From contig CAKUXD010000002.1 in assembly GCA_934699705.1 (NCBI GenBank), positions 51,177-115,176 of the forward strand: a DNA stretch of 64,000 bases, written 5' to 3'. Both the position numbers and the translations under genes were made by a program. This DNA comes from an uncultured Candidatus Melainabacteria bacterium (GTDB lineage: Bacteria; Cyanobacteriota; Vampirovibrionia; Gastranaerophilales; Gastranaerophilaceae). A model generated the notes under the pieces. The model ran no database searches. It was not told where the DNA came from and saw only the letters and a program-made list of their open reading frames with translations. Position 1 is the first letter of the stretch, and the number at the start of each line of letters is the position of its first letter. Shown piece after piece: positions 15,125 to 24,291 of the stretch.

Positions 15125-16165
15125 ATGTCAAAAAAAATCATATTAACACTATTAATCATATTTTTAGCTCCAGTAGTAATGGCGCAAGATTACACTCAAA
15201 GAATTACGCCTGAAATTGCAAATGGAATAAAGGCGTACAAAGTTGGAAACTATACTGGTTGCATACAAAATATCAAGTATCATTATCTCAAAAATCCACG
15301 AGAAAAAAATCAAATAGCTGCATATTATCTCGCTATGTCTTTTACTCAATCTGGTGATAAAGATTTAGCAACAGTATTTTACAAAGATGTTATAAAAATG
15401 AATCCAAATAACACTCTTGGGCAATATGCACAAAAAGGCTTAGTTTGTATTGAAACACCTGAACAATGTTACACAAAAGTAAAAGTTACTAAAAACGAAT
15501 CTGCTAAAGAAACAGAACTTGACAAATTTATCAACGCCCCTTATGGAAATGGTTTATCTTCTAACTTAAATAAAGAAATTGAACGTAAAAAACTTGAAAA
15601 ATTAAGAAAAGAAATGAATTCTGATGAGGAATTAAACAAATACGAATTCAAAGATTTCAAAGAATATTCACCTAGAAAAAGTCAACTTAAAAACTCAATT
15701 GACGGAATAAAACTTGCAAGCGCAAAACCAAGCGATGCAGAAGTTTTGAACGCAATCAGAGTTCTAAACGACGCTGGCTTAGGAAATATCGCTCAATATG
15801 CGCAACAAAAACAAGAAGCAAAAGAACAAACAACAACAATTGCACAACCTGAAAAAAAAGAAGTTACAAGCGCGTACAAGCCTGATTTAACAAGAGAAGA
15901 ATATCAACAACAAATCCAAAGAGAAATGATGCAAGCTCAAATGGCGGCAATGGCGCAACCTAATATTGGCGCACTTTTTGGAGAAAAAGATTCAAATCAA
16001 AATAACATGATGAATAATAATATGATGAACATGCTTCCATTTATGATGGCACAGCAAGCTCAAAATGGGCAACAACAAACTATTTCGCCAGATATCATGC
16101 AAGCTATGATGTTCAACCAAATGATGCCAAATTTAGATTTTAGTTCAGGTAATAACGACAGATAA
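15125..16165 (+). CDS. Exported TPR-like protein with Met/Gln-rich tail
   Basis: 346 aa from ATG 15125 (GTGGGAG ahead). Signal peptide ends PVVMAQ. Residues about 15-95 form two or three TPR-like helix pairs (IANGIKAYKVGNYTGCIQNI, AAYYLAMSFTQSGDKDLATV). The middle is Lys/Glu-rich and probably disordered. The last 100 residues are rich in Met, Gln and Asn (MMQAQMAAMAQP, NNMMNNNMMNMLPFMMAQQ), unusual for a periplasmic protein. fliW follows after eight bases and csrA after that, so it probably shares the flagellar-control operon. Cysteines occur at the end of the TPR part. Function unknown. Confidence 0.65.
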   Translation: MSKKIILTLLIIFLAPVVMAQDYTQRITPEIANGIKAYKVGNYTGCIQNIKYHYLKNPREKNQIAAYYLAMSFTQSGDKDLATVFYKDVIKMNPNNTLGQYAQKGLVCIETPEQCYTKVKVTKNESAKETELDKFINAPYGNGLSSNLNKEIERKKLEKLRKEMNSDEELNKYEFKDFKEYSPRKSQLKNSIDGIKLASAKPSDAEVLNAIRVLNDAGLGNIAQYAQQKQEAKEQTTTIAQPEKKEVTSAYKPDLTREEYQQQIQREMMQAQMAAMAQPNIGALFGEKDSNQNNMMNNNMMNMLPFMMAQQAQNGQQQTISPDIMQAMMFNQMMPNLDFSSGNNDR

Positions 16166-16173
16166 GGAAAAAT

Positions 16174-16626
16174 ATGAAAATTCAAACGACAAGATTTGGT
16201 GAAGTTGAAGGAGATGAAAAATCAATCTTCAATTTTACAATGCCGATTTTAGGATATAACGAAGAAAAACAATTTATTTTAATTGAATCAAAAGAGGCTG
16301 CTCTTTTTAAGTGGCTACAATCCACTCAAACTCCTGATTTAGCCTTCTTGGTAACTGCACCTAGCTATTTTGGCATTGAATATTCTTTTGAATTACCAGA
16401 AGAAGCTGAAGCCAGATTAAATGTTAAAACCGCAGAAGAATTAATGGTTCTGACTATTGCAAAAGTTCCGAATAATAAACCTCGAGAAACAACCGTTAAT
16501 CTTTTAGGTCCAATAATTTTAAACACAACTAACCAAAACGCTGGTCAGGTAATTCTTTCTGGTAGTGGTTTTGATACAAATTATCCACTATTTCAAAACC
16601 AAGAACCCGCCAAGGAAGGAGTATAA
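16174..16626 (+). CDS. fliW: Flagellar assembly factor FliW
   Basis: 150 aa, the normal FliW length. The N-terminus MKIQTTRFGEVEGDEKSIFNF and the GYNEEKQFILIESKE, PDLAFLVTAP and LTIAKVPNNKPRETTVNLLGPIILN segments follow the family pattern. FliW binds flagellin and, when free, binds CsrA and blocks it, linking flagellin secretion to translation. csrA starts two bases after the stop, the usual coupled pair. The C-terminal end after residue 125 is longer and less conserved than in Bacillus. Start ATG with AAGGAAAA ahead. Confidence 0.92.
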   Translation: MKIQTTRFGEVEGDEKSIFNFTMPILGYNEEKQFILIESKEAALFKWLQSTQTPDLAFLVTAPSYFGIEYSFELPEEAEARLNVKTAEELMVLTIAKVPNNKPRETTVNLLGPIILNTTNQNAGQVILSGSGFDTNYPLFQNQEPAKEGV

Positions 16627-16628
16627 TT

Positions 16629-16901
16629 ATGCTCATACTATCCAGAAAAAATGGTCAAAAAATCATCATTAACGATGAAATCGAAATTACAATTTTAGAA
16701 GCAAAAAATGATAACTGTAAAATTGCTATTAAAGCGCCTAAAGATGTGAAAATCTATCGTGAAGAAGTTTACGTACAAATTCAAGATGCGAATAAACAAT
16801 CTGAAAATGTTTCTATTGATGCGTTAGGTGATTTATCTGAATTAATGCCAACAAAACCAGCCCAAAATAAAAAGGTTATAATCAAGAAAAAAAATGACTA
16901 A
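16629..16901 (+). CDS. csrA: Carbon storage regulator CsrA
   Basis: 90 aa. Residues 1-55 match CsrA: MLILSRKNGQKIIINDEIEITIL, IKAPKDVKIYREEVY, with the key RNA-binding arginine in YREEV. CsrA dimers bind GGA motifs in mRNA leaders and alter translation. The tail (residues 58-90, ending KKVIIKKKND) is longer than the 61-75 aa typical of the family and basic, which may add RNA contacts. AAGGAG precedes the ATG. It overlaps the next gene by one base. Partnered with FliW directly upstream. Confidence 0.94.
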   Translation: MLILSRKNGQKIIINDEIEITILEAKNDNCKIAIKAPKDVKIYREEVYVQIQDANKQSENVSIDALGDLSELMPTKPAQNKKVIIKKKND

Positions 16902-17491
16902 TGGATTATAAAGAGGCAAAAAACCGCTTAATAAATATTGAAATAGCTGAATGTGAAAACTTTTTTAAACAAAATGATTATCCACTTGAATATGGCTATT
17001 GCAAACTTTTAAAAGGTGAATTAAACGAAGCAAGAAAAATTTTCACACCCATAAGAGATATCGATTTAAGAGCAGACTGGGCTTATCTTTTAATCCAATT
17101 TATGAATAATTATATACAATTTATGCCGTCATATTTACAGGTAAGAAATTTTTTAGAAATAGATATTGCGTTAATTTTGAAAGCTGGATTAACAGAATAC
17201 GTTGAAAACATTATAAACGCTTGCGATATTTTTTATGAAATTAATCAGGAAAGCTACAAATTTATTGCGCGCGTAATGTTAAATTATGATTTACCAACCG
17301 CTGCAAAAATATTTTTAAATAAAGGTGTAGAAAAGTGTTACAACGACCCAGAATTACATTTCTTATACGGAAATTACCATTTGCTTTATAAAAATAAACT
17401 TTTGGCTCAACACGAATTTGAAACAAGCCTTGAAGTTCTTCCAGATTATTATCCAGCAAAAATGATGCTTAAAAAATTGTCAACTAAATAG
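16901..17491 (+). CDS. TPR-like cytosolic protein after csrA
   Basis: 196 aa, mostly helical. The end (PELHFLYGNYHLLYKNKLLAQHEFETSLEVLPDYYPAKMMLKKL) is a clear TPR unit, and the middle probably holds degenerate copies. It overlaps csrA by one base (TAATG), so it is translated in the fliW-csrA operon. No signal or membrane segment. It may help flagellar regulation or assembly, but only position suggests this. It overlaps the convergent ACT gene by eight bases at its 3' end. Confidence 0.65.
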   Translation: MDYKEAKNRLINIEIAECENFFKQNDYPLEYGYCKLLKGELNEARKIFTPIRDIDLRADWAYLLIQFMNNYIQFMPSYLQVRNFLEIDIALILKAGLTEYVENIINACDIFYEINQESYKFIARVMLNYDLPTAAKIFLNKGVEKCYNDPELHFLYGNYHLLYKNKLLAQHEFETSLEVLPDYYPAKMMLKKLSTK

Positions 17492-17762
17492 TATGCATTT
17501 TTTCAAAAATTTCTTTCTTTTGAATCCAAATTTCCATACCCAACTCTTGACCTTTATCCAAAAGTGCTTGTTTAATTTCTTTAAACGTATTTTTTGAGTT
17601 TGAAATATCTCCCAACAAGAACATTACAAACTGTCCTTGCATAAGTGTTTGCTTAATATCCTCAATATTTACGCCATATTCTGCTAAAACTGTTGTAAAT
17701 TTCATTACAATACCAACTTGGTCTTTACCAGAAATTGTAACAATAATTTTTTGTTCATCCAT
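17484..17762 (-). CDS. ACT-domain protein (UPF0237-like)
   Basis: About 92 aa from ATG 17762 (AAGGTG ahead; a GTG three codons upstream falls in that ribosome site). One ACT domain: KIIVTISGKDQVGIVMKFTTVLAEYGVNIEDIKQTLMQGQFVMFLLGDIS, with the GxDxxGIV loop and the VNIxDI segment usual for amino-acid-binding ACT folds such as GcvR and YbbP-type regulators. Small single ACT proteins of this type are common but poorly characterised. Standalone gene, convergent with the TPR gene. Confidence 0.82.
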   Translation of the reverse strand: MDEQKIIVTISGKDQVGIVMKFTTVLAEYGVNIEDIKQTLMQGQFVMFLLGDISNSKNTFKEIKQALLDKGQELGMEIWIQKKEIFEKMHTI

Positions 17763-17826
17763 AATAATCACCTTGTTTAAATAGTCGTCTTATGCTAAAA
17801 TCATAACATAAATAAGAGGATTTTTA

Positions 17827-18849
17827 ATGAAAATTTTAATTGTCGATAACAACGCAACAAATTTAAAAATTTTATCAATGCTTTTAACTAAAGACGGTTA
17901 TGACATCAAAACCGCAACTTCTGTTGATAACGCGATTGACAAAATTTCTACAAACACAGATTTGATAATTATAGACACAAATTTATCCGATACTGAAGGC
18001 GGTTATGAGGCTTGCAAGAAAATAAAATCTATTCCTGAGTATAAACAAATACCAGTAATTCTTATTTCAAGAGGTTCTCAAACAGATGATATTGTAAAAG
18101 CCTTTGCGGCAGGTGCAAATGACTATATTGCATCACCTTTCAAGTCAGAAGATGTTCGCGAACACGTTCAAACTCAATTAAAATTAAAATCTATGGCAAA
18201 AAAAGACGCCAAAGAGGTTACAAATGCACAAATTGAAACAATTTTTTCTTTGGCAAAATCAGCTCAGACAAAAGATGATGACACAGGAAAACACATAGAA
18301 CGAGTTAAACAATATTCAAAAATTCTTGCACAAGAATTAACCAAACCCATTTATAAACAAAATATAACACCAGAATTTATCAAAAATATTGAATTGGCTT
18401 CTGCTTTGCACGATATCGGTAAAGTGGGAATAAAAGATGAAATTGTCTTTAAACCAGATAAACTTACAGATGCCGAGTTTGAAGAAATGAAACAGCATAC
18501 TATTATTGGCTATAACATGTTAAAAGATGTTTATGACCAATTTGAAGGAAACGACTTAATAAAAATGGCAATGAATATTGCCAAATATCATCACGAAAGA
18601 TACGACGGTTTAGGATATCCAGAAGGATTAAAAAAAGAAAATATTCCGCTAGAAGCCAGAATTGTTGCTGTTGCTGATGTTTACGACGCATTAAGAACTC
18701 AAAAGCCATATCACGATTCAATCTCTCACGAAAAAGCCTTTGAAGTAATCAAGGGCGGTCGAGAGCTACAATTTGACTACATTATGGTTAAAGCTCTGAA
18801 AAAAGTTCATCACGAATTTGAAAAAATTTGGAATGAACTTGCAGATTAA
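17827..18849 (+). CDS. Response regulator with HD-GYP phosphodiesterase domain
   Basis: 340 aa. REC domain 1-120: acidic pair as DNN near residue 7-9, phospho-acceptor in LIIIDTNLSDTEGG, Lys in SPFKSEDV. HD-GYP domain about 135-335: EFIKNIELASALHDIGKVGIKDEIV (HD), later KYHHERYDGLGYPEGLKKENIPLEARI (HHE...GYP reads as GLGYPEGL) and VADVYDALRTQKPY. This is the RpfG-like architecture that degrades cyclic-di-GMP on a phosphorylation signal. The metal and GYP residues look intact. With the GGDEF regulator at 35.7 kb the window has both c-di-GMP arms, relevant to motility versus attachment. No histidine kinase is next to it. Confidence 0.92.
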   Translation: MKILIVDNNATNLKILSMLLTKDGYDIKTATSVDNAIDKISTNTDLIIIDTNLSDTEGGYEACKKIKSIPEYKQIPVILISRGSQTDDIVKAFAAGANDYIASPFKSEDVREHVQTQLKLKSMAKKDAKEVTNAQIETIFSLAKSAQTKDDDTGKHIERVKQYSKILAQELTKPIYKQNITPEFIKNIELASALHDIGKVGIKDEIVFKPDKLTDAEFEEMKQHTIIGYNMLKDVYDQFEGNDLIKMAMNIAKYHHERYDGLGYPEGLKKENIPLEARIVAVADVYDALRTQKPYHDSISHEKAFEVIKGGRELQFDYIMVKALKKVHHEFEKIWNELAD

Positions 18850-18868
18850 ATTTTGTTTTGGATAATAT

Positions 18869-18910
18869 AATAAAATAAGCGCGAGCGTAAACGCTCGCGC
18901 TTATTTTATT
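18869..18910. terminator. Bidirectional terminator
   Basis: A 20-bp perfect stem (18869-18888 with 18891-18910) with GC core GCGCGAGCGT, A-rich on the left and T-rich on the right, so it works for the convergent genes on both sides. Confidence 0.9.
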
Positions 18911-18930
18911 TAAACCTTTAAACTCTAAAG

Positions 18931-20469
18931 TTATGCATCTTCTTCGTTACATTTTTTATACCAATTTTTATTAAATGCCCAAGCAATTTTATTACGTTTC
19001 GCATATTCACACAAGTCGCGTTTAATTTCCGGAGCTAAAATATACATAGTAATAATATTTGGAATAGACATTGAAATCATCATCGCGTCTGTAATATTAA
19101 TTACAGAAGTTACGCTCATTACAGAACCAAGAATAATGAATGTGCAGTAAATCAACTGGAAAGTTAAAGTACGTTTTTTACCTTCGCCAAACAAGAAGTT
19201 CCAAGATTTTTGTCCATAATAAGCCCAAGAAATAATTGTTGATAAAGCGAATAACACAACTACAACAACCAAAATGTATGGGAAGAAAGAAATTACCGAT
19301 TCAAAAGCAGAAGATGTCAACTGAACACCTGAAATTCCGCCCCCTGGTTGATAAGTTCTGGTAATAACAATTACAAACGCAGTAAGCATACATAACAAAC
19401 CAGTTAACAAAGGTTCAATTAAAGATACAAAACCTTGAGAAATTGGTTCTTTCGTTTTAACCGTAGCATAAGCAATTGGGGCAGAGCCTGTACCAGCTTC
19501 ATTGGTTTGAACTGAACGGCGTAACCCCATAATAATTGTACCAAAAACTCCACCAGCAACCGCTTCTGGGAAAAATGCTTGTTTTACAATAACAAACAAA
19601 GCATGTGGAATTTGTGTAAAGTTTGCACAAATCACGATAAGTCCTGAAATTATATACAAAGCACACATAAATGGTACAATTTTTTCAGTAACTTTTGCAA
19701 TACTCTTAATTCCACCAACAATAATCAATCCAACAACGACTGCAACAATTAAACCAACAATCCAGTTTTGACCTGTTAAATCAAAGCCTAAAGAACCTGA
19801 AATACTGATAATTTGCGCTACTGTTTGATTAATTTGAATCATATTTCCACCAGTAAGTCCGCCACCAATACAAAGAATAGCGAATATTACTGACAAAGGT
19901 TGACCTAACCAACGTAATTTTTTACGAGTTAAACCATGCGCCATATAATGCATTGGACCACCCGAAATTGAGCCGTCTAAGTTAAAACGTCTGTATTTTA
20001 CAGCTAAAGATGCCTCTACAAACTTCAAAGACATACCAAAAATTGCGCCCACGAAAATCCAAAAAGCAGCCCCTGGACCACCTAAAGAAATCGCAATTGC
20101 AGCGCCTGCAATTGAACCCATTCCAATTGTACCAGATAATGCAGTTGCAAGTGCCTGAAAAGAAGAAACCTCTCCATCGCCTTCGCTATCACTATCTGCT
20201 GGCTTTTTCAATACATCAATTGCATGTTTAAATCCCCAAATTGCGATACCTCTTAAATAAACCGTAAAGAAAATACCTGCAATAATAATCCAAAATATGA
20301 TAATCGGAACTTCTGTTCCAAAAAATGGAATTGGGAAAAATACTATACTTGCGATTTTATCAGAAATAGGAGCAACATGTTTTTCTAAGGTTTGGTCGAT
20401 ATTAAGCGCAAAACATTGTGGTGCTGTGAAAATCAGCGCTAATAACGAAAACAAAATCTTATTGAACAT
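18931..20469 (-). CDS. Alanine/glycine:cation symporter (AGCS family)
   Basis: 512 aa, about ten membrane helices. Family segments include FQALATALSGTIGMGSIAGAAIAISLGGPGAAFWIFVGAIFGMS, SISGGPMHYMAHGL, IIMGLRRSVQTNEAGTGSAPIAYA and SWAYYGQKSWNFLFG, all typical of AlsT/DagA transporters that import alanine or glycine with Na+ or H+. The N-terminal 22 residues look like a cleavable or first membrane segment. It stands alone between a bidirectional terminator and a glycosyltransferase gene. AGGA lies about 12 bases before the ATG. Family certain, substrate likely but untested. Confidence 0.93.
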   Translation of the reverse strand: MFNKILFSLLALIFTAPQCFALNIDQTLEKHVAPISDKIASIVFFPIPFFGTEVPIIIFWIIIAGIFFTVYLRGIAIWGFKHAIDVLKKPADSDSEGDGEVSSFQALATALSGTIGMGSIAGAAIAISLGGPGAAFWIFVGAIFGMSLKFVEASLAVKYRRFNLDGSISGGPMHYMAHGLTRKKLRWLGQPLSVIFAILCIGGGLTGGNMIQINQTVAQIISISGSLGFDLTGQNWIVGLIVAVVVGLIIVGGIKSIAKVTEKIVPFMCALYIISGLIVICANFTQIPHALFVIVKQAFFPEAVAGGVFGTIIMGLRRSVQTNEAGTGSAPIAYATVKTKEPISQGFVSLIEPLLTGLLCMLTAFVIVITRTYQPGGGISGVQLTSSAFESVISFFPYILVVVVVLFALSTIISWAYYGQKSWNFLFGEGKKRTLTFQLIYCTFIILGSVMSVTSVINITDAMMISMSIPNIITMYILAPEIKRDLCEYAKRNKIAWAFNKNWYKKCNEEDA

Positions 20470-20567
20470 AATCTAAATCATTCCTAACTTCTTCTACTGA
20501 GCAAAACTAATTCAAATGGCTTGCCATATTACAATTATAGCAAAAACACAGGGGCTATACTTAACTT

Positions 20568-21623
20568 TTATATAATCTTTAAAATATTGTTCAAATATTT
20601 TTCGGCACAATCGGCTGATTTATAGGAATTTACAGTATTGTAACAATTTTGTAATATATATTTTACGGTATTTTCATCTATTTTAGAAATTTTTTCTATT
20701 ACATTTTTAATTTCATTTACAGACGGCTTAGTTAAAAATCCGTTGTAATTATCTTTTATAATTCCGTCAATACCATCACCAAAGACTCCAACAGTAAGAC
20801 AGCCACACGCCATAGCCTCTAAATAAACCATACCAAATGTTTCGTTTTCACTCGGTAAAATAAAAATATCAGAGTGTTTCATAATATCTAAAACTTCAGA
20901 ATTTTGTTTTCTGCCAACAAATTCAACATTCTTTTTAGCAATAGATTTAAGATATTTTAACTCTTTACCCTCACCTATAACTTTTAAATTCATTTCTGGC
21001 AATTCATTAACCGCTAAAATCAACTTGTCGATATTTTTCCGTTTAATAAGATTTGCGCAGGTTACAATCGTTTTTCTTGATGTTTTTTGCGACAAAACAG
21101 GCTCAAAATTAATACCGCTTTCACACAAAAAAGTTTTTTCTTCATATTGCGGATATAATTTTAAAAATTTTTCTCTCAAAACTTGACTACGGCAAGCAAT
21201 TCCACAAGCTCTTTTATATGCAAGTTCCATTTGAGGTTTAAAATAAAATCCATACAAGGGATTAGTTAAAACCTCGATATCAGAATAATGAACCGCACAA
21301 ATAAGTTTTCCAGATAAATGATTTGAAAAAATTATACCAGACGGCATGTGAGCTACAACAAAGTCATAATCCAATTTTGGCAATTTTTTATTAACATTAA
21401 ATAAAAATGGCGTAATATAATTGACGTTAAAAACATCACCATATTGCCCTGTTTTATAAAAAGGCTTTTTACGCAAAAAAGAATTTAATAAAAAATTTGG
21501 TTTTAAAACGCTAACATCATGCCCTGCCTTTTGCCACTCTTTTACGAATGAATAAAGGGTTTTAGGTGTAACTTTTTCGTCATCTTTTATCGGATACAAA
21601 TCTGTAACAAAAAGAATTTTCAT
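20568..21623 (-). CDS. GT-B glycosyltransferase (GT4-like)
   Basis: 351 aa. N-terminal acceptor domain begins MKILFVTDLYPIKDDEKVTPK. C-terminal donor domain (about 180-340) has TCANLIKRKNIDKLILAV, the E...KLKVIGEGKELK segment, FVGRKQNSEVLDIMKHSDIFILPSENETFGMVYLEAMACGC (EX7E motif) and NGFLTKPSVNEI. This is a retaining glycosyltransferase of the GT4 type, likely acting on envelope glycans. There is no Shine-Dalgarno; TAAAAT lies six bases before the ATG, suggesting a leaderless mRNA. It stands as a single gene between the 92-aa membrane protein and the symporter. Confidence 0.86.
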   Translation of the reverse strand: MKILFVTDLYPIKDDEKVTPKTLYSFVKEWQKAGHDVSVLKPNFLLNSFLRKKPFYKTGQYGDVFNVNYITPFLFNVNKKLPKLDYDFVVAHMPSGIIFSNHLSGKLICAVHYSDIEVLTNPLYGFYFKPQMELAYKRACGIACRSQVLREKFLKLYPQYEEKTFLCESGINFEPVLSQKTSRKTIVTCANLIKRKNIDKLILAVNELPEMNLKVIGEGKELKYLKSIAKKNVEFVGRKQNSEVLDIMKHSDIFILPSENETFGMVYLEAMACGCLTVGVFGDGIDGIIKDNYNGFLTKPSVNEIKNVIEKISKIDENTVKYILQNCYNTVNSYKSADCAEKYLNNILKII

Positions 21624-21629
21624 GACTTA

Positions 21630-21635
21630 ATTTTA
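21630..21635 (-). promoter_or_regulatory. -10-like box placed for a leaderless mRNA
   Basis: Minus-strand TAAAAT (5/6) ends exactly six bases before the glycosyltransferase ATG at 21623; no ribosome site is present. Confidence 0.33.
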
Positions 21636-21648
21636 GCATAAATTTTTA

Positions 21649-21927
21649 TTAATTATCTTTTGATAATTTATGGCGTGATTGCATTACAATAACGACCTTG
21701 TGGTTGCTGAACATATAAATTGCAAATGCAATAATTGCCCATAACAAAATACCTTGGAACAAATTGATTTCAGGTAAAGCAACTGACGCAGATAACATGT
21801 TCCATAATGTCATAGCAACAAACCCTGGAAATGCAATAAATCCACAAGCTAAACATACTAGAATAAATAAAAATAACATTAAACCTCTAAAACCGTTAAC
21901 GTCAACTATTCTAAAATGCTTGTTCAT
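21649..21927 (-). CDS. Small membrane protein of unknown function
   Basis: 92 aa with two hydrophobic helices (about 13-42, GLMLFLFILVCLACGFIAFPGFVAMTLWN, and 56-76, FQGILLWAIIAFAIYMF) and a basic C-terminal tail (SRHKLSKDN), so both ends are probably cytosolic. No catalytic motif. It follows ligA by about 48 bases on the same strand. Not recognised; codon use is like the neighbours. Confidence 0.6.
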   Translation of the reverse strand: MNKHFRIVDVNGFRGLMLFLFILVCLACGFIAFPGFVAMTLWNMLSASVALPEINLFQGILLWAIIAFAIYMFSNHKVVIVMQSRHKLSKDN

Positions 21928-21975
21928 AATTTTTTAATTCCCTCTTCTAAGTCAGCTCCGACTTAGTCGAAGCAA

Positions 21976-23964
21976 TTATTCTACGTTTATCATTTTTTTG
22001 AATTCTTCTTCGTCGAGAATTGTAATACCTAATTCTTGAGCTTTAGTTAGTTTTGAACCTGCATTTTCACCAACAACAACGTAATCCGTTTTTTTAGTTA
22101 CAGAGCTTGAAGTTTTTCCACCGAGTTGCTTAATTTTTTCACTCGCTTCTGCCCTGCCCATTGTTGAAAGTGTACCTGTCAAAACAAACGTTTTTGAATT
22201 CAACACAGTTGATTGTACTACCATTTGATGTGTTGGTTGTACCCCCAAATGGTTGAGATTTTCTAACAACTCGATATTATACGGTTGGGTAAAAAAGTCT
22301 TTAATACTTTTAGCTATTTTATCGCCAATTCCATCTATTTGTGCCATTTGTTCAACAGTTGCATTTTTTAACGCCTCTAATGATTGAAAATGGTTTGCTA
22401 ACAAATCAGCTGTTTCTTTACCGACATGTCTGATTGAAAGCGCTGTAATAAATTTAGCCAAAGGTTTTTCTTTACTTTTTTGAATAGAATTGTACATATT
22501 AAAAGCAGATTTTTCTTTAACTAAATCTAATTGCATAAAATCCTGTTGCGATAATTTATAGAAATCTGCTGGCGTTTTAACCATATTTCTTTCATAAAGT
22601 TGTTCTATAACGCTTGGCCCAATAAAATCCATATCCATTGCTTCTTTAGAAACCCAATATTCAAGTCTTGACTTTGCTTGAGCGGGACACGCAAAAGTAT
22701 TCGGACAATATAAATTAACCTCTCCTTCAGGCACTACAAGTTTTGTACCGCAAGAAGGACAGTTTGTTGGCGCTTCATAAATCGGCAAACTATCATGTTC
22801 TGGCGTATCGACGTGTTTTATAACTTTTGGAATAATTTCTGCAGCTTTTTTAATTAAAACTGTATCGCCAACTCTCACATCAAGCCTTTTTATTTCATCA
22901 AAATTATGTAAACTGGCTCTTGAAACTGTTGAACCAGCCAATTGAACTGGTTCTAAAAGTGCCACAGGAGTAATTGCACCAGTTTTACCGACGTTTGATG
23001 TTTCGATAGCTAATAATTTTGTATTAACTTCTTCTGGCGGAAATTTAAAAGCAGTTGCCCATTTTGGCGCACGTGCCGTAAAACCTAATTCATTTTGATA
23101 ACCAAAACTATCAACTTTAATAACCGCTCCATCAGTTGCATAATCCAAATCAAAACGCTTTGTTTCCCATTCTTTGCAATATTCAATTGCATCTTGAATA
23201 TTCTTAACCTTTTTAATATTAGGATTAATCTTAAATCCCAAATCCTTTAATAGCATTAAACTTTCAAAATGTGTTTTTGGAGCATTTTCAACATCATCTA
23301 AAATCGGAGTGTAAACAAAAATAGACAAATCCCTTTTTGCAGTAATTGTAGGATCTAACTGTCTTATAGAGCCACTTGCGGCATTACGCGGGTTTGCAAA
23401 AATCTTATCACCTTTTTGTAGATTTTCTTCATTTAATTTTTCAAAAGAAGTTTTTGGCATATAAATTTCACCTCTAACTTCTAATGAATACGGCTTGTTC
23501 AATTTTAACGGAATGGCTTTAACAGTCTTTAAATTTTCCGTAATATCTTCACCATAAATACCATTACCACGAGTAACCCCTTGTGTAAAAATTCCATGGC
23601 TATAAGTTAAAGCAATAGCAAGTCCGTCAATTTTAAGTTCACAAACCAAATCCACATCGCCAACTTCTTTTTGAACTCTTTCGTACCACTTTACAAGTTC
23701 TTCGTAATTATTCGAGTTATCTAAACTATAAAGTCTGTGTTTATGCTTAATTTCAGCAAAAGAAGATTGAATTTTGCTAGAGCCAACTCTTTGTGTAGGA
23801 CTGTCAGGCGTAACTAAAAGCGGATTTTCAGCCTCTAAACGTTTTAATTCTCTAAATAATTCATCATATTCAAAATCTGATAAAGTAGGGTTATCTTCAA
23901 CGTAATAAAGATAATTCGCCCTATTTAATGTATCTCTTAAAAACTGTAAACGTTCTACTACCAT
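21976..23964 (-). CDS. ligA: NAD+-dependent DNA ligase
   Basis: 662 aa from ATG 23964, preceded by GGTGAT; an upstream TTG is less likely. NAD-binding Ia domain with YYVEDNPTLSDFEYD; adenylation motif CELKIDGLAIAL (catalytic Lys111); EVRGEIYMP; OB fold; zinc finger CPSCGTKL...CPNTFACPAQ with four Cys; helix-hairpin-helix repeats (GIGDKIAKSIKDF); C-terminal BRCT (about 588-662, KTFVLTGTLSTMGRAEASEKI). All parts of the bacterial replicative ligase are present at full length. It seals nicks in replication and repair. Divergent from the flagellar operon across a 327-base gap. Confidence 0.96.
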   Translation of the reverse strand: MVVERLQFLRDTLNRANYLYYVEDNPTLSDFEYDELFRELKRLEAENPLLVTPDSPTQRVGSSKIQSSFAEIKHKHRLYSLDNSNNYEELVKWYERVQKEVGDVDLVCELKIDGLAIALTYSHGIFTQGVTRGNGIYGEDITENLKTVKAIPLKLNKPYSLEVRGEIYMPKTSFEKLNEENLQKGDKIFANPRNAASGSIRQLDPTITAKRDLSIFVYTPILDDVENAPKTHFESLMLLKDLGFKINPNIKKVKNIQDAIEYCKEWETKRFDLDYATDGAVIKVDSFGYQNELGFTARAPKWATAFKFPPEEVNTKLLAIETSNVGKTGAITPVALLEPVQLAGSTVSRASLHNFDEIKRLDVRVGDTVLIKKAAEIIPKVIKHVDTPEHDSLPIYEAPTNCPSCGTKLVVPEGEVNLYCPNTFACPAQAKSRLEYWVSKEAMDMDFIGPSVIEQLYERNMVKTPADFYKLSQQDFMQLDLVKEKSAFNMYNSIQKSKEKPLAKFITALSIRHVGKETADLLANHFQSLEALKNATVEQMAQIDGIGDKIAKSIKDFFTQPYNIELLENLNHLGVQPTHQMVVQSTVLNSKTFVLTGTLSTMGRAEASEKIKQLGGKTSSSVTKKTDYVVVGENAGSKLTKAQELGITILDEEEFKKMINVE

Positions 23965-24291
23965 ATCACCCACACTATCTATCAATTTTGTTGTTTAATT
24001 TAATTTTAGCATAAAAAATATAGTGAGTTGAGAGAGGTGAAATGTGAACTGATTTGTCATTCTGAAAAAATAAACGATTAAGGGTTGAAATATTAAAAAA
24101 AATAATTTAACCCTTTTAACTAATTTTTCACCCCCGACTTCGTTATTTTTTCAAATATTAATCCAAAGGTCTATTTTAAGTCGTAAAAATACATCAAAAG
24201 ATTGATGTTAAACATACTCTATATATTGTAAATTAGATGTGTGAAATGGTAAGTGGAAGAATAAATCTTTCACAGGGTGGAGAAAAGGTAA
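23965..24291. other. Divergent ligA / flagellar-operon intergenic region
   Basis: No gene supported. A stem AAGGGTTGAA/TTTAACCCTT (24080-24089 with 24106-24115, one G-U pair) encloses an A/T-rich loop. A degenerate GTGAGTTGAGAGAGGTGAAATGTGAA stretch in two parts near 24012-24037 resembles the heptamer block of the pilin leader. The promoter of the flagellar operon must lie in the right half, but I see no convincing -35/-10 pair and no GCCGATAA-type sigma-28 box. The ribosome site of the first gene is AAAAGG before 24292. Confidence 0.4.

Noticed and set aside
24080..24115. Stem near the flagellar operon as a terminator
   Set aside because: It lies upstream of both divergent genes and lacks a T-run in either direction.
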